Origin: an uncultured Desulfobulbaceae bacterium
GTDB taxonomy: Bacteria; Desulfobacterota; Desulfobulbia; Desulfobulbales; BM004
Assembly (NCBI GenBank): GCA_947258675.1
Contig: CAMYJP010000080.1
Coordinates: forward strand, 1-8,647
Reading direction: 5' to 3'
Length of the DNA: 8,647 bases
Position 1 is the first letter of the stretch; every line of letters starts with the position of its first letter. The notes beneath the pieces were generated by a model that worked only from the letters and a program-made list of their open reading frames with translations, was not told the origin of the DNA and did not search any database. This document shows, piece after piece, positions 1-6,481 of the stretch. A program made the position numbers and the translations under genes.

Positions 1-250
1 TTTCGGTTTTTCCCATTGGCACGCAGCCGAGCACCACAGAAGCTGCCGAAAATGGAGTTTGAACTGTCTGAGCGAAGCGAGTTTTCAAACTCCCGGCAGA
101 TTCGAGGAGCGCAGGGAAGTCCGAAGGACCAAGTGACACGGGTGCCCTTTTTTTTGGTTCGTTTTCTTTGGGCAAGCAAAGAAAATGAACATAAAGCTTT
201 TCGCCGGGCCGGTAGAACCTATCCGGGTCCACCACTAGAGGTGATGGGTT
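1..250. repeat. Structured non-coding segment, probable dispersed repeat copy
   Basis: No credible gene lies here, but the DNA is unusually rich in self-complementary blocks. A long stem pairs 43-48 (CTGCCG) with 94-99 and 54-63 (GGAGTTTGAA) with 84-93, with a 5-nt bulge at 49-53 and the stable mini-hairpin motif GCGAAGC in the loop. A short hairpin GTCC-GAA-GGAC follows, then an eight-T run at 148-155, the 14-bp hairpin at 157-190, and small hairpins around 204-224 (CCGG/CCGG) and 230-243 (CACC/GGTG). The combination of GAGCGAAGCGAG, a T run and a TTTCTTTG-GGCAAG-CAAAGAAA hairpin resembles, from memory, dispersed elements in many proteobacterial genomes that are often mistranslated as small hypothetical proteins. 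The left end may lie outside the window. Repeat status is inferred; the folding is seen directly. Confidence 0.5.
157..190. repeat. 14-bp hairpin with GGCAAG loop
   Basis: GTTCGTTTTCTTTG (157-170) is complementary to CAAAGAAAATGAAC (177-190) along its full length, with a single G-T wobble, around the six-base loop GGCAAG. On the plus strand it is preceded by eight T residues and not followed by any, so it does not have the order of an intrinsic terminator. It lies 107 bp past the stop codon of the carbonic anhydrase gene and could stabilise that mRNA's 3' end, but its shape fits better as the core of a dispersed repeat. Confidence 0.7.
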
Positions 251-296
251 TCGTCAAAACTAAATAATGCTTCAATGCACTTTTCCAACCCTCAAC

Positions 297-1109
297 TTAC
301 TTACCGGTTGGAGCCAGACTGCTGATATGGCTTACAACCTCGCTTTTGGAAAGCTCATTCAAAACAGGATGATTCATAATCTTATTAGGATCGGTTATAC
401 CATTAACATTGGTAATTACCAGAGTACCGCGCCCTTTACCATAATGATCATTAAAATCATAAACAGCACCGACTATTGCCAGCTGCTGAGCCTCTAATAG
501 TTCTCGATAAAGCCCTATTGCATTCTGAACCTGGTAATCAACATTGATTTCGACATTTGTGGCCCATTGCCGGTTAAAATTATGTTCTTCATTGTCAATA
601 GTCATTAAGGGCCTCAAACTGTCTAGCTCGGCTTTGATTCCTCTTGTTTCCCCAGAATAATCACCCATTGCAGCTTTTACAGCACCACAACTGGAGTGCC
701 CCATAACAAGTAATATTTTAGTGGGAAGATGGTGAACGCCATAATCTACAGAGCCTTCTGAGGTCTTAATCTGATTACCGATATTTCTAATTATGAATAT
801 ATTATTATTGGGATCCATGCCGAAGAGTGAGGTATGAACTCTGGAATCTGCACAGGTGATTACAGTAAGGCTGGGAGATTGACCTTTCTGATATGTTTCA
901 AAATAATTATGGTTATGATGAGATTTGAACTGATCATTTCCTGCAACAGCAGCTTTAATGGTGTTGTTTACTGTCGTGGCCTTAGCCGGTTCTGCTTCAC
1001 TTCCATGTCCTCCTTCGCTTGAAGCGAATGTAGAAGATGAAGAAAAAAACAACACTGTCGACACGCCAAGCCCAAAGAGTAGAGCCTTACCACATCTTTT
1101 CATTTCCAT
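297..1109 (-). CDS. Beta-class carbonic anhydrase, exported to the periplasm
   Basis: The 270-residue product reversibly hydrates CO2 to bicarbonate with a zinc centre. Beta-class signatures are clear: ITCADSR at 84-90 supplies zinc ligand Cys86 and the Asp88/Arg90 dyad, and GHSSCGAV at 137-144 supplies ligands His138 and Cys141. A further family block, VGAVYDFNDHYG, starts at 213. The N-terminus has a classical Sec signal peptide: Lys/Arg at 4-8, a hydrophobic core at about 9-22, and likely signal peptidase I cleavage after Thr-Phe-Ala29. The enzyme should therefore act in the periplasm, unlike most bacterial beta enzymes, which are cytosolic. The first ATG is preferred over the Met at codon 3 because AAGGAGGG (1118-1125) lies 8 nt before it. 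It appears to be a single-gene unit with its own promoter and a long folded leader. A role in supplying or trapping CO2/bicarbonate at the cell envelope is inferred. The family assignment is firm; the gene name is not fixed. Confidence 0.95.
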   Translation of the reverse strand: MEMKRCGKALLFGLGVSTVLFFSSSSTFASSEGGHGSEAEPAKATTVNNTIKAAVAGNDQFKSHHNHNYFETYQKGQSPSLTVITCADSRVHTSLFGMDPNNNIFIIRNIGNQIKTSEGSVDYGVHHLPTKILLVMGHSSCGAVKAAMGDYSGETRGIKAELDSLRPLMTIDNEEHNFNRQWATNVEINVDYQVQNAIGLYRELLEAQQLAIVGAVYDFNDHYGKGRGTLVITNVNGITDPNKIMNHPVLNELSKSEVVSHISSLAPTGK

Positions 1110-1132
1110 TGATACAACCCTCCTTGTGGATG

Positions 1133-1176
1133 AAAAAAATTAAACAGGCCGGGACCCGTCAATAATGGCCCGCCTG
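1133..1176 (-). terminator. Terminator-like hairpin in the carbonic anhydrase leader (possible attenuator)
   Basis: Read on the minus strand, CAGGC-GGG (1176-1169) pairs with CCC-G-GCCTG (1153-1145): an eight-pair GC-rich stem with one bulged base. It is followed at once by TTTAATTTTTTT (1144-1133), the form of an intrinsic terminator. No minus-strand gene lies between it and the divergent gene starting at 1634, so it has nothing obvious to terminate except the carbonic anhydrase's own leader. Its end is only 7 nt from the Shine-Dalgarno site. This suggests premature termination control. The loop is large (about 15 nt), which weakens the case. Confidence 0.5.
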
Positions 1177-1220
1177 AACCTTGAAAAAACCCTTTATTTC
1201 AAAATTTTTCAGATATCTAG

Positions 1221-1253
1221 TCGGGAAAAACATGAATAACTATTCAGTCCCGA
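1221..1253 (-). promoter_or_regulatory. Upstream leader hairpin of the carbonic anhydrase mRNA
   Basis: TCGGGA (1221-1226) and TCCCGA (1248-1253) form the outer stem, and TGAATA/TATTCA (1233-1238 and 1241-1246) an inner palindrome. The structure would begin at about the first transcribed nucleotide predicted from the promoter at 1261-1289. Its CGGGAC segment could instead pair with GTCCCG in the 3' arm of the downstream terminator-like stem, giving two mutually exclusive folds. Pairing is seen in the sequence; a regulatory role is inferred. Confidence 0.4.
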
Positions 1254-1260
1254 GGTCGAA

Positions 1261-1289
1261 TTAATAGAAAAGGGGCGCCTGGATGTCAA
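1261..1289 (-). promoter_or_regulatory. Sigma70-type promoter for the carbonic anhydrase gene
   Basis: On the minus strand a perfect -35 hexamer TTGACA (1289-1284) is followed after exactly 17 bp by TATTAA (1266-1261), four of six matches to the -10 consensus. Transcription would start near 1253-1255, giving a 5' leader of about 145 nt before the ATG at 1109. It is the best promoter match I found in this intergenic region and points the right way for the gene. Confidence 0.6.
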
Positions 1290-1382
1290 GGTAAAAACTA
1301 AAAGATGAGACCTTTACCCAATGATTGGTGAATGCTATACTGACATAAATTTAAATAAGATGATATTTACCTGAATAATTCA

Positions 1383-1480
1383 CGTAACAAGATGGTTGAA
1401 AATTCGAGAAAGAAACGATTCAGCAATACTCAGGTATGCTGAATCGTTTATGAAAAAGGAGATTCAACCATATCGTTACG
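1383..1480. repeat. Nested imperfect palindrome of about 98 bp
   Basis: Three tiers of inverted repeat share one centre. CGTAAC (1383-1388) pairs with GTTACG (1475-1480), ATGGTTGAA (1392-1400) with TTCAACCAT (1463-1471), and AAACGATTCAGC (1413-1424) with GCTGAATCGTTT (1438-1449). The last continues, past one bulged A, into ATAC/GTAT closed by a TCAG loop. The unpaired internal segments are nearly symmetric (3 against 3 and 12 against 13 nt). It lies between the divergent carbonic anhydrase and J-domain genes, outside both predicted core promoters. There is no T run on the plus strand, so it is not a good terminator for that direction. A miniature inverted-repeat element, a cruciform-forming site or a structured small RNA are all possible. 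Confidence 0.75.
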
Positions 1481-1515
1481 CCTTGCTGCGGGCAATTTCA
1501 GAAAAGATTTTAAAT

Positions 1516-1543
1516 TTTACTTTTTACATAGTGCTATTAAAAT
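1516..1543 (+). promoter_or_regulatory. Candidate promoter for the J-domain/pseudouridine synthase operon
   Basis: TTTACT (1516-1521, four of six matches) and TAAAAT (1538-1543, five of six) are separated by 16 bp on the plus strand, about 90 bp before the J-domain start. The whole of 1500-1600 is very AT-rich and offers other hexamers, for example TATATA near 1586, so this is only the best-spaced pair. Confidence 0.3.
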
Positions 1544-1633
1544 AACAGCCAATAAATATTATATTTATTACGTAAATTTAAGTATATATATTGCTTTTTC
1601 TGAAATGCCCATGAATTAATCAGGTTAAAAGGT

Positions 1634-2467
1634 ATGAAAGATTATTATCGTATTCTTGAATTAACACCGGATGCAACAGAAGAGCAGATTCGCAAAGCCT
1701 ACAGGCGTCTTGCCCTCCTGCACCATCCTGATAAAAATCATGGAGATCCGAAGGCAGAGGAGCGTTTCAAGGAGATAGCCGAGGCCTATGGAGTCCTTAT
1801 AGATAGGACCAAAAGAACCCAATACGATAGGTATCGGACAACCGGGGCCCAACAGAAAAATACCGATGAGGGTTTCAATTACTCACAGGAAGACATTCTA
1901 AAAGATCTTTTCAATAATCCAAGATTCAGGCATGGATTTGAAGAACTTTTTAAGGAATTTGAAAAAACAGGAATGCGCTTTGATCAGAATTTTTTAAACC
2001 AGGTATTTTTCGGCGGCCGGGGAATACTCTTTGGCGGTATTTTTGTCTGGTCTCCTTTTGGTAAATCAAACACTAGGATAAAGCATTCCAGGCAGCAATC
2101 AGACTCTATCGATAACGCACCACCCATTGAACCGCAATCCGCTGTAAAGTTAATTGGGAAAAAAATCGGCAAATTTATTTTTGGTGAACCAAAAGTTATA
2201 ACCAGTCAAAATGGTATGCCATCCTCTGCTCCAAATGACCTTATCTATAACATGACAATCTCTCAACAGGATGCTCTTCAGGGAAAATGGATACAAATTT
2301 CCATTGACGCTGGAAAAGGTAAAGAAACGTTAAAAGTAAAAATCCCGCCTCAATCAATCAATAAAAGTCGGCTTCGCCTGAAAAACAAAGGTAAACATAG
2401 TGATAGTGGCCGCGGTGATCTTTTCATTCTGATTACAATTGCTGAAGACGAGCAGTTACAATCATGA
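1634..2467 (+). CDS. J-domain co-chaperone, DnaJ/CbpA-like with single C-terminal substrate domain
   Basis: The 277-residue cytosolic protein should stimulate the ATPase of an Hsp70 (DnaK) partner. Residues 1-68 are a complete J domain: helix I (DYYRILEL), helix II rich in Arg/Lys, the essential His-Pro-Asp at 31-33, and a helix III/IV region ending YDRYR. A middle stretch at about 80-140 contains Gly/Phe-rich segments (NQVFFGGRGILFGG). There is no CxxCxGxG zinc finger. Residues 202-270 match the DnaJ C-terminal beta-domain, with IPPQSINKSRLRLKNKGK and GRGDLFILI in the usual order. Only one such domain is visible, whereas CbpA and DnaJ carry two, so the protein is short for a type II DnaJ. 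A weak AGG (1622-1624) precedes the ATG by 9 nt. Its stop overlaps the next gene's start (ATGA), implying coupled translation. The J domain is certain; the client is unknown. Confidence 0.93.
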   Translation: MKDYYRILELTPDATEEQIRKAYRRLALLHHPDKNHGDPKAEERFKEIAEAYGVLIDRTKRTQYDRYRTTGAQQKNTDEGFNYSQEDILKDLFNNPRFRHGFEELFKEFEKTGMRFDQNFLNQVFFGGRGILFGGIFVWSPFGKSNTRIKHSRQQSDSIDNAPPIEPQSAVKLIGKKIGKFIFGEPKVITSQNGMPSSAPNDLIYNMTISQQDALQGKWIQISIDAGKGKETLKVKIPPQSINKSRLRLKNKGKHSDSGRGDLFILITIAEDEQLQS

Positions 2468-3285
2468 CAGATTTCATTCAGAAAGTTGATATAGTTGCAG
2501 ATCATGTGACTTCAGCAAGCAGTCTTCTATCTGCCCAATCCGGCCTGTCAAAAAATAGAATCAAAGATGCCATGATTAAAGGAGCTGTCTGGTTGGAAAA
2601 GGCAACGGGCAGAGCTAAAAGGCTTAGACGCGCAACTGCGTCTCTTAAACCGGGTGACCAAATCACCTTATATTATAACAAAGCACTTCTGGATATTAAG
2701 CCCCCAGCCGCAGAATGCATAAGTGATCAACAACACTACAGCATATGGTACAAACCAGCGGGGCTGCTTTCTCAGGGAACAAGATATGGTGACCATTGTT
2801 CCCTGTTAAGACAGGCTGAACTCTTTTTTAACCCAAATCGGCATGCTTATCTCATTCATCGTTTGGATCGTGAAACTTCTGGATTAATGATTATTGCTCA
2901 TAGCAAAGAAGCTGCGACAAAATTTTCTACTCTTTTTCAGACAAACAAAATTTTCAAACAATACTCCCTCCAAGTGTTGGGTGACTTACAGAATAGTCAC
3001 CCCCAAAATCCCATTAAGCTGCCGCTAGACGGGAAACCGGCCATAACTGAGTTTATCTGCAGGGGATATAACCAGGATAACAACAGTTCATCGGCCATAG
3101 CAATTATTAAGACGGGCCGCACGCACCAGATCCGTCGACATTTCCAGATGATCGGTTTTCCTATCCTGGGAGATCCACGATACGGTAAAGGCAATAAAAA
3201 TTCTGATGGCATGAAACTTCAGGCCTCAACTCTTCGTTTTACCTGTCCGTTTTCATTTCAGGATATGGAATTTAACTTGCAGTAG
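2464..3285 (+). CDS. RluA-family pseudouridine synthase with N-terminal S4-like domain
   Basis: The 273-residue protein is predicted to isomerise specific uridines in rRNA or tRNA to pseudouridine. The catalytic block HRLDRETSG at 132-140 carries the nucleophilic Asp135. Motif III, KTGRTHQIRRHF at 216-227, is followed by GDPRYG at 236-241. The opening of the fold, YSIWYKPAG, is at 92-100, and the last strand, STLRFTCP, is near 255-262. Residues about 16-72 look like an S4 RNA-binding domain ending in the typical LKPGDQITLYY. The length is slightly short for RluC/RluD-type enzymes. The start is set by the ATGA overlap with the upstream J-domain gene; only a weak GACGAG precedes it. Tandem in-frame stops (TAG TAA) close the gene, 22 bp before the convergent RecD2 gene. 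Which RNA position it modifies cannot be told from sequence, so no RluA/B/C/D symbol is given. Confidence 0.93.
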   Translation: MTDFIQKVDIVADHVTSASSLLSAQSGLSKNRIKDAMIKGAVWLEKATGRAKRLRRATASLKPGDQITLYYNKALLDIKPPAAECISDQQHYSIWYKPAGLLSQGTRYGDHCSLLRQAELFFNPNRHAYLIHRLDRETSGLMIIAHSKEAATKFSTLFQTNKIFKQYSLQVLGDLQNSHPQNPIKLPLDGKPAITEFICRGYNQDNNSSSAIAIIKTGRTHQIRRHFQMIGFPILGDPRYGKGNKNSDGMKLQASTLRFTCPFSFQDMEFNLQ

Positions 3286-3307
3286 TAAGATAAACAGCAC
3301 ATCTTTT

Positions 3308-5533
3308 TCACGCTGAAAATCCTTTGATTAATCTTTCTTTCAGATATGTATTCCTATTTTCCGTCCGATTGTTTTTAATTGCAATGTTAATCGCTTTTTT
3401 ACTTCCGATCAAAATTACCAGCTTCTTACCACGGGTTACTGCTGTATAAAAAAGGTTTCTCTGCAGCATTGTATAATGGGTGGTATGAACCGGAATAATA
3501 ACACAGGGAAATTCTGATCCTTGCGATTTATGAACTGTTGTGGCATAGGCAAGCATCAACTCATCGATATCTGAGGAATCATAGGATACGCTTCGCTCAT
3601 CAAAACGGACTGTTATGATTTGCTCTTCCTGATTCACCACTTCAATAATACCCAAATCCCCATTAAAAACTTCCTTATCATAATTATTTCGCACCTGCAT
3701 TACTTTATCGCCTCGACAGAAACGTTGAGATCGTATATCAATTCTAGGGGAATCAGGATTCAACTCCTCCTGGAGTCTGCTATTTAAGTTAATAGTGCCT
3801 ATCACACCTTTCCGCATTGGTGCCAGTACCTGAATATCTCGAATAGGATCAAATCCGTATTTTCTTGTCAAGCGACCGCTGCAAAGGCTCAAAATCTCAT
3901 TTTCAACTTCCTCTTTTTCATTCCGAAAAATTATATAAAAATCCTTTTCTCCTTTATAGTCAGCCAGCACTTCCAGGTTCTTGCCTTGATTTATCAAAGA
4001 CGCGTTAAGACTTATCAAGCTGCCTGGACCTTGTCTGTAAATCTGACTGAGATGTACAACCGGAATGTTTTCTGAATCAATAATATTCCGCAGCACGTTT
4101 CCCGGCCCAACAGAGGGCAATTGATCGACATCTCCAACAAGAAGTAGACTGGCGTTCTGAGGTATTGCTTTAAGAAGGGAGTTGGCCAATAAAATGTCCA
4201 TCATAGAGGCTTCATCTATAACTATAAGATCCACTTTCAAAGGATTGTCTCTGTTCCTCTTAAAGCCCATTATCGATGGGTCAAATTCAAGGAGACGATG
4301 AATCGTTGTAGCTTTTCTGCCGCATGCTTCGTCAAGCCTTTTTGCTGCCCGGCCGGTTGGAGCAGCTAGAGAGTAAGAAATTCCCTGTTGTTCAAGAAGC
4401 CCGATGAGCCCTTTTATAATAGTACTCTTACCTGTTCCGGGTCCTCCGGTCAGCACACATACCTTATGGTTTAAAGCCATCCGAATTCCATGATACTGTT
4501 CTTTTGATAAAGTCAGCGCCATGCATTTATCCACAGCCTCTTTTGTCTGCTCCTCGAAAAAAGTAATTGATGATGAAACATTCCCGGGAGCATGATAGAG
4601 ATGCAGTAAGTTTTCTGCTGTCCCTTTTTCTGCATACCAGAGAGGAGTTAGATAGACCCGATCTCTATCCACCACTACCTTTTCATCCAAGGCCAAACTG
4701 GGGATCTGTTCCTTGATCAATTCCGAAGATACAGGGGAAAGATCTAGCAAACGAACGGTAAGTTCAAGCAAGTACTCTATATCACAATAGCAGTGCCCGT
4801 CTTTAGCCGCTTCATTCAGGGCAAACAAGAGACCAGCCCTTGTCCGTCGTGCATCAACAGTCGGTACTCCTAATGACTGTGCTATGGAATCGGCGATGCG
4901 GAAGCCAATCCCCCAGATATCTTCAGCCAATCGATATGGATTTTCCTTTACGACTTTTAATGATGCCTTGCCATAGAATTTGTATATTCTGACAGCATAT
5001 GCAGAGGAGATACCATGAGACTGTAAAAAAACCATGACCTGATGAACCTCTCTCTGGTCCATCCAGGCCTTTTTAATCAAATCGACCCGTTTTTTACCAA
5101 GCCCGGCCACATCATTCAGTCGTTCCGGCTCTTTATCAAGCATTTCAATGGTTTTGAGTCCAAATTCTTTTACTATCCTGGCAGCATATTGAGGGCCAAT
5201 ACCTTTAATCAGGCCTGAGCCCAGATACCGTTCAATGCCATTTAATGTGTTGGGTTTGAGGAGTTTATATCTGTGGACTTTAAACTGCTGACCAAAACGA
5301 GCATCTTTTACCCACTGCCCTGAGAGTGATAAGGTTGATCCAACAGGAACATCATTAAGATAGCCAACCACGGTTATCAGCTGCGAATCTCCACTGACCT
5401 TACTACCGGCCATGATTTGCAGCCTGGCAACCGTATAGCCGTTTTGTTTGTTAAGGAATGTTATTCGGTCGAGAATGCCCTGGATTTTTTGGGAAGAAGT
5501 TTCAATTTCATCAAAGGGCAATTGTTTAGACAT
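3308..5533 (-). CDS. recD2: RecD2-type ATP-dependent DNA helicase
   Basis: The 741-residue protein is a superfamily 1B 5'-to-3' DNA helicase of the RecD2 branch, which works without RecBC. The N-terminal 1-95 forms the OB-like region. Helix-hairpin-helix repeats typical of RecD2 follow at about 97-220 (GSGLIKGIGPQYA, DVAGLGKKR, EDIWGIGFRIAD). Motor motifs are complete: Walker A GGPGTGKST at 363-371, motif Ia APTGRAAKRL at 391-400, Walker B VIDEASM at 438-444, motif III GDVDQLPSVGPGN at 467-479, the arginine-bearing IYRQG at 498-502, and the C-terminal ATTVHKSQGSEF (664-675) and FYTAVTRGK (695-703). Length fits the family (roughly 715-800). It is the last gene of the HDOD-MBL-RecD2 operon, 29 bp after the MBL stop; its ribosome site is weak (AGAAAGTA). 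In characterised bacteria RecD2 acts in DNA repair and replication-fork maintenance. The assignment is firm; any functional tie to its two upstream neighbours is unproven. Confidence 0.96.
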   Translation of the reverse strand: MSKQLPFDEIETSSQKIQGILDRITFLNKQNGYTVARLQIMAGSKVSGDSQLITVVGYLNDVPVGSTLSLSGQWVKDARFGQQFKVHRYKLLKPNTLNGIERYLGSGLIKGIGPQYAARIVKEFGLKTIEMLDKEPERLNDVAGLGKKRVDLIKKAWMDQREVHQVMVFLQSHGISSAYAVRIYKFYGKASLKVVKENPYRLAEDIWGIGFRIADSIAQSLGVPTVDARRTRAGLLFALNEAAKDGHCYCDIEYLLELTVRLLDLSPVSSELIKEQIPSLALDEKVVVDRDRVYLTPLWYAEKGTAENLLHLYHAPGNVSSSITFFEEQTKEAVDKCMALTLSKEQYHGIRMALNHKVCVLTGGPGTGKSTIIKGLIGLLEQQGISYSLAAPTGRAAKRLDEACGRKATTIHRLLEFDPSIMGFKRNRDNPLKVDLIVIDEASMMDILLANSLLKAIPQNASLLLVGDVDQLPSVGPGNVLRNIIDSENIPVVHLSQIYRQGPGSLISLNASLINQGKNLEVLADYKGEKDFYIIFRNEKEEVENEILSLCSGRLTRKYGFDPIRDIQVLAPMRKGVIGTINLNSRLQEELNPDSPRIDIRSQRFCRGDKVMQVRNNYDKEVFNGDLGIIEVVNQEEQIITVRFDERSVSYDSSDIDELMLAYATTVHKSQGSEFPCVIIPVHTTHYTMLQRNLFYTAVTRGKKLVILIGSKKAINIAIKNNRTENRNTYLKERLIKGFSA

Positions 5534-5562
5534 TACTTTCTGCCTAGCCTGGAAAATTCACA

Positions 5563-6480
5563 CTAGATTTCTAGTTCCATCCCCTCGCGCGCAATAAATA
5601 TTTCTGTAGGGCTGTATTTATCCGACTGGCAGTGGATACCGGCTAGCTCATCCAACTGGTCGTCAGTACGCACAGGATCATGATGAAACAGAACCAATTT
5701 CTTTACCCCTGCCCGTTTGGCAGCACTGCAGGCATATTCAAAGGAAGTGTGCCCCCAGCCTTGTTTCCCTGCCTCATACTCTTCCATGTTGTATTGCGCA
5801 TCATGGATAAGAAGATCTGCTCCTGAAAAAAACTGCTCAACGACCATATTCTGCTCTTCTGCAACCAATTCACCCTCTTCGGCCATGGCTTCGTCATACA
5901 TAGGATCTTCTGGATCAGAGCTGAAAAGATTGCGAAAAGGTTCTGTATCAAAAGCAGTACAAAAAACCTTTCCTTTATATTCAAACCGATAGCCCAGGCA
6001 TAAGATAGGATGATTCAAGTATTTTGCATGAAGTAGAATGCCATCCCCAAGGTCAATTTTTCCTTCTTTCAATTCAATGTATTCAATGTCAGCGGCAAGC
6101 TCAATTTCCCGAATCGGAAAATAACGATACGTCATCTGGCCTGAAATAACCTGTTCCAAACTGTCTCCTTCCAAAGTAACCGGCCCGTAAATTTTAATTT
6201 TCGTATTGGGTAGATAGCTAGGCGTAAAAAAGGGGAAACCCATTATATGGTCCCAGTGGGTATGAGAGAGAAAAATTTCTGTTTGAATGGGTCCCTTTTG
6301 GAGATCATGGGCCATCATGTAATTGCCCAATTCCCGAATCCCAGAACCGGCATCTATGATAATCAACCTATCCGGATCTTTAAATCGCAGCTCTATACAT
6401 GGTGTATTGCCGCCGTATTTTATAGTTAACGGCCCTGGACATGGAATGGAGCCTCGAACTCCCCAAAACTTTACTATCAT
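5563..6480 (-). CDS. Metallo-beta-lactamase-fold hydrolase
   Basis: The 305-residue protein has a complete binuclear metal site: SHTHWDH at 72-78 gives His73, His75, Asp77 and His78; LNHP supplies His157; FDTE supplies Asp178; and FHHDP at 265-269 supplies the last histidine. The opening MIVKFWGVRGSIPCPGP and GGNTPCIEL is characteristic of the ribonuclease Z/PhnP-like branch (Lactamase_B_2), whose members cleave phosphodiesters including cyclic nucleotides. The DAQY (227-230) and GWGHTS (241-246) blocks also fit that branch. An acidic, probably helical stretch at about 186-215 separates two metal-ligand regions. No signal peptide is present, so it should be cytosolic. It starts 1 nt after the HDOD stop (TGAaATG), and its ribosome site AAGGAG lies inside the last codons of the HDOD gene, so translation is almost certainly coupled. 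The substrate is unknown; a phosphodiesterase linked to signalling is the most reasonable guess. Confidence 0.9.
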   Translation of the reverse strand: MIVKFWGVRGSIPCPGPLTIKYGGNTPCIELRFKDPDRLIIIDAGSGIRELGNYMMAHDLQKGPIQTEIFLSHTHWDHIMGFPFFTPSYLPNTKIKIYGPVTLEGDSLEQVISGQMTYRYFPIREIELAADIEYIELKEGKIDLGDGILLHAKYLNHPILCLGYRFEYKGKVFCTAFDTEPFRNLFSSDPEDPMYDEAMAEEGELVAEEQNMVVEQFFSGADLLIHDAQYNMEEYEAGKQGWGHTSFEYACSAAKRAGVKKLVLFHHDPVRTDDQLDELAGIHCQSDKYSPTEIFIAREGMELEI

Positions 6481-6481
6481 T

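Noticed and set aside
148..155. Eight-T run as an intrinsic terminator
   Set aside because: The only GC block just before it (GGGTGCCC) has too small a loop, and the strong 14-bp hairpin follows the T run instead of preceding it.
16..267. Plus-strand 83-codon open frame at the left edge
   Set aside because: It lies wholly in the hairpin-rich repeat, has no ribosome site, and its peptide is low-complexity and dictated by the inverted repeats. Similar frames are typical false genes in such elements.
267..497. Plus-strand 76-codon frame antisense to the carbonic anhydrase 3' end
   Set aside because: It is a shadow of a well-supported gene on the other strand, with no ribosome site or recognisable motif.
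1150..1176. Guanidine-II (mini-ykkC) riboswitch, because ACGG occurs in the leader loop
   Set aside because: That class needs two hairpins each closed by an ACGR tetraloop. Here the ACGG sits inside a large 15-nt loop and has no partner hairpin.
5703..5992. Overlapping 91-93 codon frames on both strands inside the MBL gene
   Set aside because: Both are alternative-frame shadows of an intact enzyme with all its metal ligands.
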